Source: Marinobacter azerbaijanicus
GTDB taxonomy: Bacteria > Pseudomonadota > Gammaproteobacteria > Pseudomonadales > Oleiphilaceae
Assembly: GCF_030250645.1 (NCBI RefSeq)
Contig: NZ_JASSVS010000009.1
Span: 123,827-187,826, forward strand
Reading direction: 5' to 3'
Length of the DNA: 64,000 bases
In this document: piece after piece, positions 18,291-28,032 of the stretch
Position numbering within the stretch: the stretch's first letter is position 1
Layout of the letters: each line of letters opens with the position of its first letter
Notes under the pieces: model-generated
Databases searched by the model: none
What the model saw: only the letters and a program-made list of their open reading frames with translations
What the model was told of the DNA's origin: nothing
Program-made: the position numbers and the translations under genes

Positions 18291-19104
18291 ACTTCTGGCC
18301 ATGAGTGCCAACACGCCGACGGATCTCTGTTTCAGTTTCACGGGGCTGACCCGTCGCGGAGGCGAAACCGGTCCCCACAAGGATGGCTGGGGTGTGGCGT
18401 TCTATGAGGGCAAGGGGGTGCGAGCCTTCCACGAACCCGGGGCCAGCGCCAATTCCCGCATCGCGGAAATGGTACAGACACACCCCATCAAGAGCGAAGT
18501 GGCTATCTGTCATATACGGCAGGCCAATGTAGGTTCAGTGTGCCTGGCCAATACCCATCCGTTTATCCGGGAGCTCTGGGGACGCTACTGGACGTTTGCC
18601 CACAACGGACAGCTCGCCGGGTTTACTGCAAGCCCCGGATTTTACGAACCGGTTGGCGATACCGACAGTGAGGCGCTGTTTTGCGATATTCTCAATCACC
18701 TGCGCAGTGAGTGCGATCGCCATGCTCCCCCCGAGCTAGTGGCCGAGACTCTGGTTCGGCTTTCCAGCGGCTACGCCCGCCAGGGTGTTTTCAACCTGCT
18801 GCTAAGCAACGGCGACTGGCTGTTTACCTACTGCACTAACAGGATGGCCAGCATTACCCGCCGCGCCCCTTTCCGCCCCGCGCGCCTCAAGGACGCAGAC
18901 GTCACCGTGGATTTCGAGGCAGAAACGACCCCCAACGACATCGTAAGCGTGATTGTGACCGAGCCACTCACATCCGATGAACACTGGGACATCTACCAGC
19001 CGGGTGAGTGGCGGATGTGGCAACAGGGGGTCGTTATCCTCAAGGGTGTTACTGGATCGTCCGGCGGTTCCCACCACGATACTCCGGCGCAATATACTCG
19101 TTGA
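18283..19104 (+). CDS. Class II glutamine amidotransferase (YafJ-like)
   Basis: 273 residues. The start at ATG 18283 places the Ntn nucleophile Cys at position 2 (MCELLAMSANTPTD), followed by RGGETGPHKDGWGVAFYEG, HIRQANVG and TFAHNGQLAGF, the glutaminase blocks of YafJ/EgtC relatives. No ergothioneine genes are near, so the acceptor is unknown. It begins inside the last codons of the diguanylate cyclase gene and its 3' end overlaps the convergent gene by 56 nt. Confidence 0.87.
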   Translation: MCELLAMSANTPTDLCFSFTGLTRRGGETGPHKDGWGVAFYEGKGVRAFHEPGASANSRIAEMVQTHPIKSEVAICHIRQANVGSVCLANTHPFIRELWGRYWTFAHNGQLAGFTASPGFYEPVGDTDSEALFCDILNHLRSECDRHAPPELVAETLVRLSSGYARQGVFNLLLSNGDWLFTYCTNRMASITRRAPFRPARLKDADVTVDFEAETTPNDIVSVIVTEPLTSDEHWDIYQPGEWRMWQQGVVILKGVTGSSGGSHHDTPAQYTR

Positions 19105-19939
19105 TCTGCTCCTTGAAACGGGCAATCAGCTCACTGTTGTCATGATCCCAGGGGTGGAATCCCGGCTTGAAGTATTCCAGCCAGGTGGGAATCAGGCTCG
19201 AGAAGGTTCCGTTCCTACCCCACATCCGCCACAGGCTTCGGGCACCGTCCTTCAATGAGAAGTTCTTGCGGTCGTTCAGCATCATTCGCGTGGTGAAGTA
19301 ACTGGCCATCACGCCCAGTGCCGCGGTGCTGAAGGCCAGGTAGAAGGTGCGCTCTGCGTAGGTGCCGCCGGCCTGGCTGAACACATCGTAGGCCACCGCC
19401 TTGTGCTCGGTTTCTTCGATGGCATGCCATACCCAGAGCGGGCGCATGGTTTCGTGCATGTCCTCGCGAACATCGTCCCGCTCCAGCAGCATATCTGCCA
19501 TCATCGCCGTCATGTGCTCCAGGGCGCAGGTGATGGCCAGCTGGTGGCGTTCAGGCAGCTTTTTGGCAAGGCCCAGCACCACTTCCAGATGTGCCTCCAG
19601 TTCCTCCACCGGCATGCCCTGATCCCGTACATGCTGGTTCATGGCCTTGTGCTCCAGGGAATGCATGGCCTCCTGGCCGATGAAGCCGCGCACGTCTTTT
19701 TTCAGCTTGGGATCTTTGATCTGGTCCTGGAAGTAGCGGACCGAGTCCACGAAAAACTGCTCGCCCTGGGGAAACAGGACAGACAGCGCGTTCATGGTAT
19801 GGCTCAGGGTATAACTCTTGTCCAGCCAGTAATGAGGGACTTTTTCGCCGAATTTGAACCCCATGCGCTGGGGTTTGATGGCGACATTCTCCGGTGTGCG
19901 TGCAACCGGCGCGGGTTCAGTGGTTTTCGTTCTCAGCAT
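19049..19939 (-). CDS. Metal-dependent hydrolase family protein (PF10118-like)
   Basis: 296 residues. The motif-rich middle (FIGQEAMHSLEHKAMNQ, ALEHMTAMMAD, WHAIEETEHKAVAYDVF) holds paired Glu and His residues in helices, like a ferritin-type di-metal site; proteins of this kind are annotated as metal-dependent hydrolases (COG3687). A hydrophobic segment near 205-225 may associate with membrane. It is divergent from an AraC-type regulator, which is the likely controller. Confidence 0.75.
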   Translation of the reverse strand: MLRTKTTEPAPVARTPENVAIKPQRMGFKFGEKVPHYWLDKSYTLSHTMNALSVLFPQGEQFFVDSVRYFQDQIKDPKLKKDVRGFIGQEAMHSLEHKAMNQHVRDQGMPVEELEAHLEVVLGLAKKLPERHQLAITCALEHMTAMMADMLLERDDVREDMHETMRPLWVWHAIEETEHKAVAYDVFSQAGGTYAERTFYLAFSTAALGVMASYFTTRMMLNDRKNFSLKDGARSLWRMWGRNGTFSSLIPTWLEYFKPGFHPWDHDNSELIARFKEQINEYIAPEYRGGNRRTIQ

Positions 19940-20170
19940 GTCAGTACTCCTGCGCGTTGGCGCTATGGCTGATGTGATGGCATCAGTGTGGGTGAGTCAA
20001 GCCAGGCTTGGAATGCGAAAAGGGGACGGCCATCGTGGAGTAGGGGCCAGAGCTGGCCTCAATTGACTGTGCTGACGTGGTTGCAGGTGCCTCCAGTCAC
20101 AGTGTCGCTGTGCCGGGCTTCTGATAGCATCGGAAGCAATGAGTCCTTCCACAACAATAAAGGTACCTGC

Positions 20171-21277
20171 ATGACGAATCCGGGCCCGGAAAAAGAACGG
20201 CAGATGCTGGGACTGTTTCTGGTTCCTGGTGTGTATCTCCGGGTGCTGGCGGACGTAGTGCGGCAACTGGGGTACAACGACCGCGCCCTGTATGAAGGCA
20301 TGGAGTTCACGCCCCAGGACCTGAAATCGAACGACAGCCGGGTGTTCGTAACCGACGCCATCGTGATGGTAGAGCGGGCGCTGAACCTCGCCGGTAAGGA
20401 CGGCCTGAGTTTCATGCTGGCGCGGGAGTTAAGGGTAACAATTCACGGCACCCTGGGCTTTGCAGCCCTGACCAGCCCTACCCTTGCCGGCGCCCTGGAT
20501 TCGGTCCGGCGTTACCTGCAGCTGCGAGTCCCCTTCCTCACCATGGTTCTGACCGACACCGGCGATCATGTGCTGGTGCGATTACGGACGGAATTTGACG
20601 TGCCCACCGGCTACCGTTTCCTTGCGGAAACCGTGAGCGCCACGCTGATGATGCTGGCGGAACAATTGATTGACCGTGAGGACGCTGAAAAACAGGGCTT
20701 CGCCCTGACGGACGGCAAGCTCCCCGGTGTGAAAGTGCAACTGACCTCGCCGGAACCCTCCTATTACCGGAAGTTTGCCTCCCAGTTGCCGGTACCCTTC
20801 GAATACGGTCAGCCAGAAGAAACCATGGTGTTCCCCAAGGGCCTGCTGGACACCAGAATGCGGCTGGCGGACGCGGAAGCATCCCGGATGGCGCGGGACC
20901 AGTGCGAGCTCGAGCTGCAGAAAGCGCTGAAGGACCAGGGTGACATCACCTATGCCATTCGCAACATGCTTCACGTGATGCCAGGGCCGTTGCCCTCACT
21001 GGAGGCCATGGCGGAACGTTTCTGCGTCTCGTCCCGTACCCTGAAGCGGCGGCTGGCGGAGAAAGACACCACCTATCGGGAAATTGTGGAAGCCGTACTG
21101 AAAGACCGGGCCATCCAGCTGTTGCGCTACACCAACCAGTCGGTCAGCGAGATCGCCTACGAGCTGGGGTACGCCGACCTGTCCAACTTCAGCCGCGCTT
21201 TCCGCAAGTGGACTGGGAAGTCCGCCAGTGAATTCCGTGAGGGTGGTCCTGATCCGGCTCCTGAGGTTGGGCCTTGA
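20171..21277 (+). CDS. AraC-family transcriptional regulator
   Basis: 368 residues: N-terminal arabinose-binding-like domain of the kind seen in OruR/ArgR-type regulators (about 20-210) and C-terminal double helix-turn-helix (about 265-355) with SLEAMAERFCVSSRTLKRRLAEKDTTY and IAYELGYADLSNFSRAFRKWTGKSASEFR. The likely target is the divergent PF10118-like gene or lipid metabolism genes. ATG 20171 is chosen although the frame is open upstream. A long hairpin element starts 48 nt after its stop. Confidence 0.9.
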   Translation: MTNPGPEKERQMLGLFLVPGVYLRVLADVVRQLGYNDRALYEGMEFTPQDLKSNDSRVFVTDAIVMVERALNLAGKDGLSFMLARELRVTIHGTLGFAALTSPTLAGALDSVRRYLQLRVPFLTMVLTDTGDHVLVRLRTEFDVPTGYRFLAETVSATLMMLAEQLIDREDAEKQGFALTDGKLPGVKVQLTSPEPSYYRKFASQLPVPFEYGQPEETMVFPKGLLDTRMRLADAEASRMARDQCELELQKALKDQGDITYAIRNMLHVMPGPLPSLEAMAERFCVSSRTLKRRLAEKDTTYREIVEAVLKDRAIQLLRYTNQSVSEIAYELGYADLSNFSRAFRKWTGKSASEFREGGPDPAPEVGP

Positions 21278-21324
21278 GTTTGGTGCCTCCGGTCCTTTTG
21301 CCTCTGGCTTGGGAGCGTGGTTGC

Positions 21325-21411
21325 GGGGTGGTGGTATTTATTTTTTTCGAAAAATGAACTCGCTTCGCTCAGACACCATTTTTTGCGAGAAAAAATAAAT
21401 ACCACCACCCC
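21325..21411. repeat. Family A hairpin element, copy 1
   Basis: Perfect 22-bp outer stem (21325-21346 with 21390-21411), G-rich outside and T-rich inside, then a short inner stem AAAAATG/CATTTTT around the loop AACTCGCTTCGCTCAGACAC. Sits 48 nt after the AraC regulator gene. The gap 21278-21655 holds only this and copy 2. Confidence 0.85.
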
Positions 21412-21500
21412 ACACCCATTTACCATGGAGAAGGCTGTCTTTCGGTTTCGTCACTTTTTTCAGTTTGTAATCGCGGACTATGCCCTAATAGTCTGACGGA

Positions 21501-21587
21501 CGGGGGGATGGGATATTTTTCCGCCAGGAAAAAGGTGTCTGAGCGAAGCGAGTTCTTTTTCCCAAGGAAAAATATCCCATCCCCCCG
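21501..21587. repeat. Family A hairpin element, copy 2
   Basis: Perfect 22-bp outer stem (21501-21522 with 21566-21587), inner stem GGAAAAAG/CTTTTTCC, loop GTGTCTGAGCGAAGCGAGTT, the exact reverse complement of the loop in copy 1. It points against copy 1, 90 nt away. The outer stem sequence is different from copy 1. Confidence 0.85.
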
Positions 21588-21655
21588 GCCAGGCACCCTA
21601 CCCAGCAGGCTGGGGCCAACGATTCAGGCCAAAACCAAAGTCAAAAGGAAACCAA

Positions 21656-22063
21656 ATGGAAACGAACCAGGATACCCACAGCAAACTCATCGGCTACCTG
21701 CTCTGGATCTTCGGATTCCTGGGGGCACACCGGTTCTACTATGGCAAACCCATTACCGGCACCATCTGGTTCTTTACCCTCGGGTTGCTGTTTATCGGCT
21801 GGATTATTGACCTGTTCCTGATACCCGCCATGGATCGAGAGGCCGACATACGGTACGAAGCCGGTGAGGTGAGTTACAACATCAGCTGGATTCTGCTCAC
21901 GTTCATCGGGGTGCTCGGCATCCACCGGATGTACATGGGCAAATGGATCACCGGCATTATCTATCTGCTTACCGGCGGCCTGTTTCTGCTGGGCGTGCTC
22001 TACGACTTCTGGACGCTCAACGATCAGATATCCCAGCGTAATCGAGAGAAAAGATTCGGTTAA
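21656..22063 (+). CDS. Membrane protein with two tandem TM2 domains
   Basis: 135 residues. Two similar halves: LLWIFGFLGAHRFYYGKPITGTIWFFT...IGWIIDLF (about 12-52) and LLTFIGVLGIHRMYMGKWITGIIYLLT...LGVLYDFW (about 82-122). Both carry the TM2 pattern G-x-H-R-x-Y. Four membrane helices are expected. Function unknown. AAAAGGAAACCAA gives a good ribosome site. It converges with the wax ester synthase gene, 3 nt apart. Confidence 0.85.
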   Translation: METNQDTHSKLIGYLLWIFGFLGAHRFYYGKPITGTIWFFTLGLLFIGWIIDLFLIPAMDREADIRYEAGEVSYNISWILLTFIGVLGIHRMYMGKWITGIIYLLTGGLFLLGVLYDFWTLNDQISQRNREKRFG

Positions 22064-22066
22064 AGC

Positions 22067-23434
22067 TCAAATACCGGCGGCACTTTCCAGTTCCGCCAGG
22101 CCCTCTTCCAGGTAATCCAGCATCCTCTGCAGGCTGGGGAGCGTGCGGCGGCAGCCGATCAGTCCGAACTCTATCTGGTCGCAGTAGCTGGTCAGGGTCA
22201 TGTTCAGGGCGATCCGGTCCATGGCAATGGACACGGGGTACATGCCTTCCAGTTTTGCACCGTTCCAGTAACTGGGTTCCTTCGGCCCCGGGACATTGGA
22301 AATCACCACATTGAAAGTCTGCCACTTCGGTGCCAACCCGGTCAGCAGGTTGAAGCCTGCGGGCGCCAGCAATAACGCCGTATAGTTCAGGATCTCCTCT
22401 GGCGACATGCTGGCGTATCGTTCTTTGGAGGCTTTCACATCCTCATGGATATAGCGCAACCGCTCGGCGGGATCGTTCAGATGGGTGCCCAGCGAGGCCA
22501 GGATAATGCCCACCTGGTTGCCGCCTGAGCTGTCATCCTTGCGCAGGGAGACCGGCACCATTGCCACCAGTGGTTTTTCCGGCAGTGCGTCCTGGTTCAT
22601 CAGGTAGGTTCGCAGCGCGGTGGCGCACATGGCCATGACCACATCATTGACCGTTGTCTCGTAGGCCTTGCAGACCGCCCGGATACGTTTCAGGCAGTAG
22701 GATTGGGCCGCGAAGCGGCGGGAGCCGGTTATCTTGCCGTTAAGGACACACTGGGGGGCATGGAATATGGAGTCGTAAGCCGGGTCTTTTCGCGCCCGGT
22801 TGACCGTGCTCAGCAATGCTCTGGTGACGGCAGGTACCGTGCCCAGCTGTTTACCGGATTCCCCCAAAAGATGGGCGACATTGCGCCACATGGAGGGGCC
22901 GCTATCGTCGATGCCGGGGCGGCTGCGAGGCGGTAGAGCCCAGATCGGGGGCATGTTCCGTTCATCCGGGTTTCCGGACAGCATACGCTGGAACAGTCGC
23001 ATCGCTGACACGCCGTCCACCAGGGAGTGATGTACCTTGGTGTAAACAGCGAACTGCCGGTCTTTCAGGCCCTCGATGAGGTGGAACTCCCACATGGGTC
23101 TCTCACGATCCATCAGATGGCTGTGCTCAGCGGAGATGAATGCCAGCAATTCACGAATCCGGCCGGGAGTGGGCAGAGCCTCGAAGCGGAAATGGTGCTC
23201 CAGGTCCAGGTGCTCGTCTTCCACCCAGAATGGCTGGCCGAACCGGTTGATCAGTCGCTGGTCGAACGGCGGTGTGACGGTGCTCTGTTCCCGCAACTGG
23301 TCCGCCAACTGAGCCACATAGTTATCCGGTGCATCCTCGGGGAAGGAAAACAGCTGCAGGCCGCCGACATGCATCGGCTGTTGGCGCTTTTCCAGCCAAA
23401 GAAACACCTGGTCTAACGGGCTCAGTGGTTTCAC
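22067..23434 (-). CDS. Wax ester synthase / acyl-CoA:diacylglycerol acyltransferase
   Basis: Joins fatty alcohols or diacylglycerol to acyl-CoA, making storage wax esters or triacylglycerol. The N-terminus PLSPLDQVFLWLEKRQQP and the rest closely match Marinobacter WS/DGAT enzymes as I know them. Active-site HHSLVDG at about 135-141; NVVISNVPGP and YPVSIAMDRIALNMTLTSYCDQIEFGLI are the C-terminal family blocks. GTG 23434 is chosen because enzymes of the family begin at this point; the frame is open for 34 more residues. No clear ribosome site. 455 residues. Confidence 0.93.
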   Translation of the reverse strand: MKPLSPLDQVFLWLEKRQQPMHVGGLQLFSFPEDAPDNYVAQLADQLREQSTVTPPFDQRLINRFGQPFWVEDEHLDLEHHFRFEALPTPGRIRELLAFISAEHSHLMDRERPMWEFHLIEGLKDRQFAVYTKVHHSLVDGVSAMRLFQRMLSGNPDERNMPPIWALPPRSRPGIDDSGPSMWRNVAHLLGESGKQLGTVPAVTRALLSTVNRARKDPAYDSIFHAPQCVLNGKITGSRRFAAQSYCLKRIRAVCKAYETTVNDVVMAMCATALRTYLMNQDALPEKPLVAMVPVSLRKDDSSGGNQVGIILASLGTHLNDPAERLRYIHEDVKASKERYASMSPEEILNYTALLLAPAGFNLLTGLAPKWQTFNVVISNVPGPKEPSYWNGAKLEGMYPVSIAMDRIALNMTLTSYCDQIEFGLIGCRRTLPSLQRMLDYLEEGLAELESAAGI

Positions 23435-23638
23435 GGTACAAATCTCGCATTGTTCTGGTTGTTGTCTGGTCGCCAGTGTTGCAGCATTTAAGGTTCGGTG
23501 GAAGTACCGGTTGCCGGCTGAACAGGCCTGAAACACCGATTTCGACAGGTCTGGCCGGGAATTCGGGACGTAGGTTTAAATGAATTTCAGGAGACAGAAT
23601 TCAACGCAGGAATCGCACAAGGATAAAGAGGTAACTCA

Positions 23639-24721
23639 GTGAAACCAATCGTGTGGCAACTGGCTGTCATGCTCGGGTTGTGGTGTTCTTCGCTATCTCT
23701 GCTTCAGGCGCAGGAGCGCCCCGGGGTAGAACTTGAGCAGGTCAGAACCTCAGACATCATCAGCGAAGTCAGCCTGAACGGTACTGTCAACGCACTGCGT
23801 ACGTCTCTGCTTTCCACGGCGGTAGCCGGGCTTGTGGAGGATGTACGGGTTGAAACCGGAAGCAGGGTTGCCAAAGGCGATCTTCTGGTAGCTCTGGATG
23901 ATGAGCAGGCGGAGTTTGAACTGGCTAGCGCCCGTGCCGAGGCGGCCGAAGCTCGTGCCCGGCTTGAAGAGGCAGAGCGAAGACTGGCGGAAGCCCGCTC
24001 GGTGGGCGCCGGTCGCAATATTGCCGCCACTGAAGTACGTGCCCGCGAGAGCGAAGTCGCGGCCACGGAAGCCACGCTCGCCCGACTGCGAGCCGAGGAG
24101 AAACGTCGCCAGGTTGTACTCAAGCGTCACCGCGTCGAAGCGCCATTCGACGGTGTGATCAGTGATCGAGCCAGTGATCTTGGAGAATGGGTCTCCCCCG
24201 GCGACGAATTGCTTACCCTGGTAGACATAACCAATCTGCGTCTGGATTTCCGGGTGCCCCAGGATTACTACTACCGCATCAACGATGATTCGCAATTACT
24301 TGTGAAGGTGGATGGTGCCGGCCGGGAGTCAGTGCCGGCCACCATTGAGTCCCTGGTGCCGGTCAGCGACCCTCGGGCCAGAACCTTCCTGATGCGGGCG
24401 ACGGGGCCTGAAGAACTGGCTGTGCTGCCCGGCATGGCGGTGCAGGCAACGTTACGGGTCTCCACGGGTGAACAGGGGCTGACCGTCTCCCGGGATGCCA
24501 TCAACCGTTACCCCGACGGCCGCATTACAGTCTGGATTGCCGAACCGGTGGACGACGACCTCTACGAAGTCCGGGAAAAGCGGGTAGAGGTAGGCTCCAG
24601 CTTTGACAACCGCATGGAAATCCTCAGCGGCCTGGAGGGCGATGAGAAAGTGGTGATCCGCGGTAATGAGTCCCTCGAAGATGGCGCCAGGGTAAGGCTG
24701 GCTGAGCGGGGCTCGCGCTGA
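23639..24721 (+). CDS. RND efflux periplasmic adaptor (membrane fusion protein)
   Basis: 360 residues: signal peptide (about 1-24), barrel-sandwich hybrid (VEDVRVETGSRVAKGDLLVALDDEQ), a long alpha-hairpin rich in Ala, Glu and Arg (about 75-155), then VEAPFDGVISDRASDLGEWVSPGDELLTLVD and beta-barrel and membrane-proximal domains. Starts with GTG 23639 after AAAGAGGTAACTCA. The stop overlaps the pump gene start (TGATG), so both form one unit. No outer-membrane channel gene is present. Confidence 0.92.
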   Translation: MKPIVWQLAVMLGLWCSSLSLLQAQERPGVELEQVRTSDIISEVSLNGTVNALRTSLLSTAVAGLVEDVRVETGSRVAKGDLLVALDDEQAEFELASARAEAAEARARLEEAERRLAEARSVGAGRNIAATEVRARESEVAATEATLARLRAEEKRRQVVLKRHRVEAPFDGVISDRASDLGEWVSPGDELLTLVDITNLRLDFRVPQDYYYRINDDSQLLVKVDGAGRESVPATIESLVPVSDPRARTFLMRATGPEELAVLPGMAVQATLRVSTGEQGLTVSRDAINRYPDGRITVWIAEPVDDDLYEVREKRVEVGSSFDNRMEILSGLEGDEKVVIRGNESLEDGARVRLAERGSR

Positions 24722-27700
24722 TGTTCGCCGGCGTCATTCGCCACGGCACCCTGGTGACCGTGGTCACGCTGATTCTGGCCATTATCGGTGCCGCTGCGGC
24801 GCTGCGTATCCCGGTACAGATGATTCCGGACCTGGAGGTCCGCACCATCACCGTGGAAACACAGTGGCCGGGGGCGACGCCACAGGATATCGAGAAGGAA
24901 ATCCTGATCGAACAGGAGCGTTATCTCCGCAACGTGCCCAACCTGAGCGAGATGGCCGCCACCGCTTCCAGCGGGTCTGCCGAAATCGAGCTGGAGTTTC
25001 CTTTCGGTGTGGATATCACTGAGACCCTGATCCAGGTGAACAATGCCCTGAGCCAGGTTTCCGACTACCCCGCCAATGTGGATGAACCGCGTATTGTGGC
25101 GGCTTCCTTCTCCTCCAACGCCTTTATGTATTTCCGGGTATCCACCCTGCCGGACAATCCCCGGGAACTGGATATCGACCTGATGCGGGATTTCGTGGAA
25201 GACCGGGTTCGCCCGCGCATGGAGAGCGTGGCCGGTGTGTCGGAAGTCACGGTGGGTGGCGGCGCTGACCGCCAGATGCAGATCACCGTGGACGAAGCAA
25301 AACTGGCACAGCGCGGCCTGAGCCTGCTGGACCTGCGGGACGCCATCACCAGTCGTAACCGGGACGTGTCCGGCGGCGAAGTGGACGCGGGCAAGCGCCG
25401 CTATCTGCTGCGCACCGTCGGGCGGTTCCGCGATATTGAGGAGCTGCGTAACCTGGTGGTCTCCCGCAGCGGCGACAGCGTGGTCAGGCTGTCTGACGTG
25501 GCAACCGTGGCCCAGGACCATTCCCGCATCCGCGAACTGTCATTTATCAACGCCGGCGGGTACTGGGCCTGCAGGTGCGGCGGGAAAGCGGCTCCAACGT
25601 CATTGAGATCAAACGTGGCATGTTGGAGGAAGTAGAGAGCATCAACCGGGAAGTCCTGGAACCAGAAGGCATGCAGCTGGCCCTGACTGCCGACGATGCC
25701 CGCTATGTGGAAGCCTCGGTCGCCAACGTCTGGACCAACCTGGGTATTGGTGCCGTGTTTGCCACCCTGGTGATGTTCCTGTTTCTGCGTTCATCCAGGG
25801 CAACCTTTGTGGGCGTGGTGGGTATTCCGCTTTGTGCCATTGCCGCATTTCTGGGGCTGATGATCACCGGCCGCACCATCAACGTGATTTCCCTGGCCGG
25901 TGTTGCCTTTGCCATCGGCATGACAGTGGACAACAGTATCGTGGTACTGGAAAACATCGAACGTCATCGTCGGCTGGGCCTGGACAGGTTCGAGTCGGCG
26001 CTCAAGGGGGTTCAGGAAGTCTGGCCTGCGGTACTGGCTTCCACCATGACCACCATCCTGGTGTTCCTGCCGATCCTGTTTATCGAGGAAGAAGCGGGGC
26101 AGCTGTATTCCGATGTGGCTATTGCTATCTCGTCAGCCATATTCGCTTCGATGCTGGTGGCTGTAACACTGATTCCAACCCTCAGTGCACGGCTGGATTT
26201 CGGGAATGGTAAGGGCAGGATCGATCAGTATGGCAACACCGTGTCACCAGGGTGGGCCAGCAGGGTGGTGGCAGCGGTGCGCTGGATGGTCAGCGGCACT
26301 GTCAGACGGTTTGTGGTGATTGTGGGAACCGTCGCGCTGAGTTTCTGGATCATCGTTTTCCTGACGCCGCCTGCGGAATACCTGCCGGAAGGTGAGGAAC
26401 CGAAAACCTTCGCGTCCATGAATGCCCCGCCGGGTTACAACCTGACCGAGATGGCAAGCATTGCCAAGCAGGTGGAAAACCGCTTCCTGCCCCACGTGCA
26501 GGCAGAGCGGGACGCCTATGAGAGCGGCGAAACCCCGATCCCGCCGCTGGCCTACCTGAACATGCAGGTGAGCCCCACCAACGTGCGAATCATCGCGGAG
26601 ACCATCAACCCCCGTGACATTGAAGTGCTGATGGATGAAATTACCAGCTTCTACGAGCAGTTCCCGGGCATGCGGGCGTTCGCCGCCAAGGGCTCAATCA
26701 TCTCCAGCAACGACGGTGGCACCCGTAGCATAAACCTGGACATCTCCGGGCCGGATCTGGCCTCCATCTATAAAGTCGCCAACACGGCCTATGGCCGCGC
26801 CCAGAAAATCTTCGACAACCCCCGCATCCAGACCCGGCCAGCCACGCTCTCCCTGGCCCAGCCTCTGATCCAGGTGCGGCCTGACTGGGACCGGGCCGCG
26901 GAACTGGGCCTTGGCACCGAGGCAATCGGTTTCACTGTGGCGTCACTGACCGAAGGCTCCTACGTGGACGACTTCTTTCTGGACGACGACAAGATCGACA
27001 TTTACATCTACGGCAGCGAGGGCAGAAACCCGAGCCTGGACGAGCTGCCGGATGTAATGGTCCACACCCCCCAGGGAGCCACCCTGCCGTTATCGAGCCT
27101 GGCGACCATCGAGGAAACCGTGGATACCAGCACCGTGCGCCGTCTGGACGGCCGCCGTACCGTCACCCTCAACGTGATCCCACCAGACGATGTACCGCTG
27201 GAAGCCGGCGTTGAACGGGTCCGCACGGAACTGCTGGACGCCATGCGCGACAGCGGCGAGCTGCCCACCGGCGTGTCCATAGACATCTCCGGCGCCAGCG
27301 ACCAGCTCAACGCTACCCGTGATGCCCTGAGCGGCAATTTCATCATTGCGGTGGTGATTGTCTATCTGCTGCTGGTGGCCATCTTCGCCCACTGGGGCTT
27401 CCCGCTGCTGATCCTGACAGCCATTCCATTGGGCGTTGCCGGTGGTATCGTTGGCCTGGCACTGATGAACCTGGTAGGCGGCTTACTGCCAAAGATCGGC
27501 CTGCTGCCTCTGAGCCAGCCCTTCGACATGATCACCATGCTGGGCTTCCTGATCCTGATGGGCACGGTGGTGAACAACCCGATCCTGGTGGTGGAGCAGG
27601 CAAGGCAGAACCTGCGTCATCGGGATATATCGGTGGTGGATGCGGTCATCGGCGCGGTGGAAACCCGCCTGCGGCCGATTGCCATGACCACCCTAACCAC

Positions 27701-27875
27701 CATCTGCGGCCTGTCCCCGCTGGTCTTCCTGCCGGGCGAAGGCACCGAGCTTTACCGCGGTGTGGGTGCTATCGTTCTGTTCGGTCTGGCTGGGGCGGCT
27801 ACGGTGACTGTTACCTTTTTGCCGGCGCTTACGGTGTTTGTTCTGGGGTGGCGGCGTCGGTGGGCTGGTGGCTAG
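24721..27875 (+). pseudogene. RND efflux pump, interrupted by a frameshift
   Basis: An inner-membrane RND transporter of about 1,050 residues split into two frames. The first frame gives residues from MFAGVIRHGTLVTVV to about ELSFINAG (24721 to near 25555); the second continues from about 25560 as VLGLQVRRESGSNVIEIKRG and runs to 27875 with the second half intact, including the TM4 helix region MTVDNSIVVLENIERH and NPILVVEQARQNLRHR near the C-terminus. One missing base in 25548-25559 explains it. No slippery heptamer is seen, so this is a mutation or a sequencing error rather than programmed frameshifting. Apart from this the gene shows no decay. Confidence 0.85.
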
Positions 27876-27896
27876 CCTGGGGGGAGTCGCCGCTTC

Positions 27897-27983
27897 GGGG
27901 GGTGGGGTTATTTTTTCTTTGGGAAAAAGAACTCGCTTCGCTCAGACACCTTTTTCCTGGCAGAAAAAATAACCCCACCCCCC
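27897..27983. repeat. Family A hairpin element, copy 3
   Basis: Perfect 22-bp outer stem (27897-27918 with 27962-27983), inner stem GGAAAAAG (27922-27929) with CTTTTTCC (27950-27957), loop AACTCGCTTCGCTCAGACAC (27930-27949). Begins 22 nt after the RND pump stop and lies between convergent genes. Confidence 0.87.
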
Positions 27984-28032
27984 AATCGGCTTTTTTAGCC
28001 TTGGCGAAGGCCTACCGGGAGCAACTCTAAGG

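Noticed and set aside
21325..21411. Family A element as an ordinary intrinsic terminator
   Set aside because: The T-run is inside the 5' arm of the stem and no T-run follows the 3' arm; the conserved 20-nt loop is also not explained by termination.
25548..25575. Programmed ribosomal frameshifting in the RND gene
   Set aside because: No slippery heptamer, no following stable structure was seen, and RND pumps are not known to use it.
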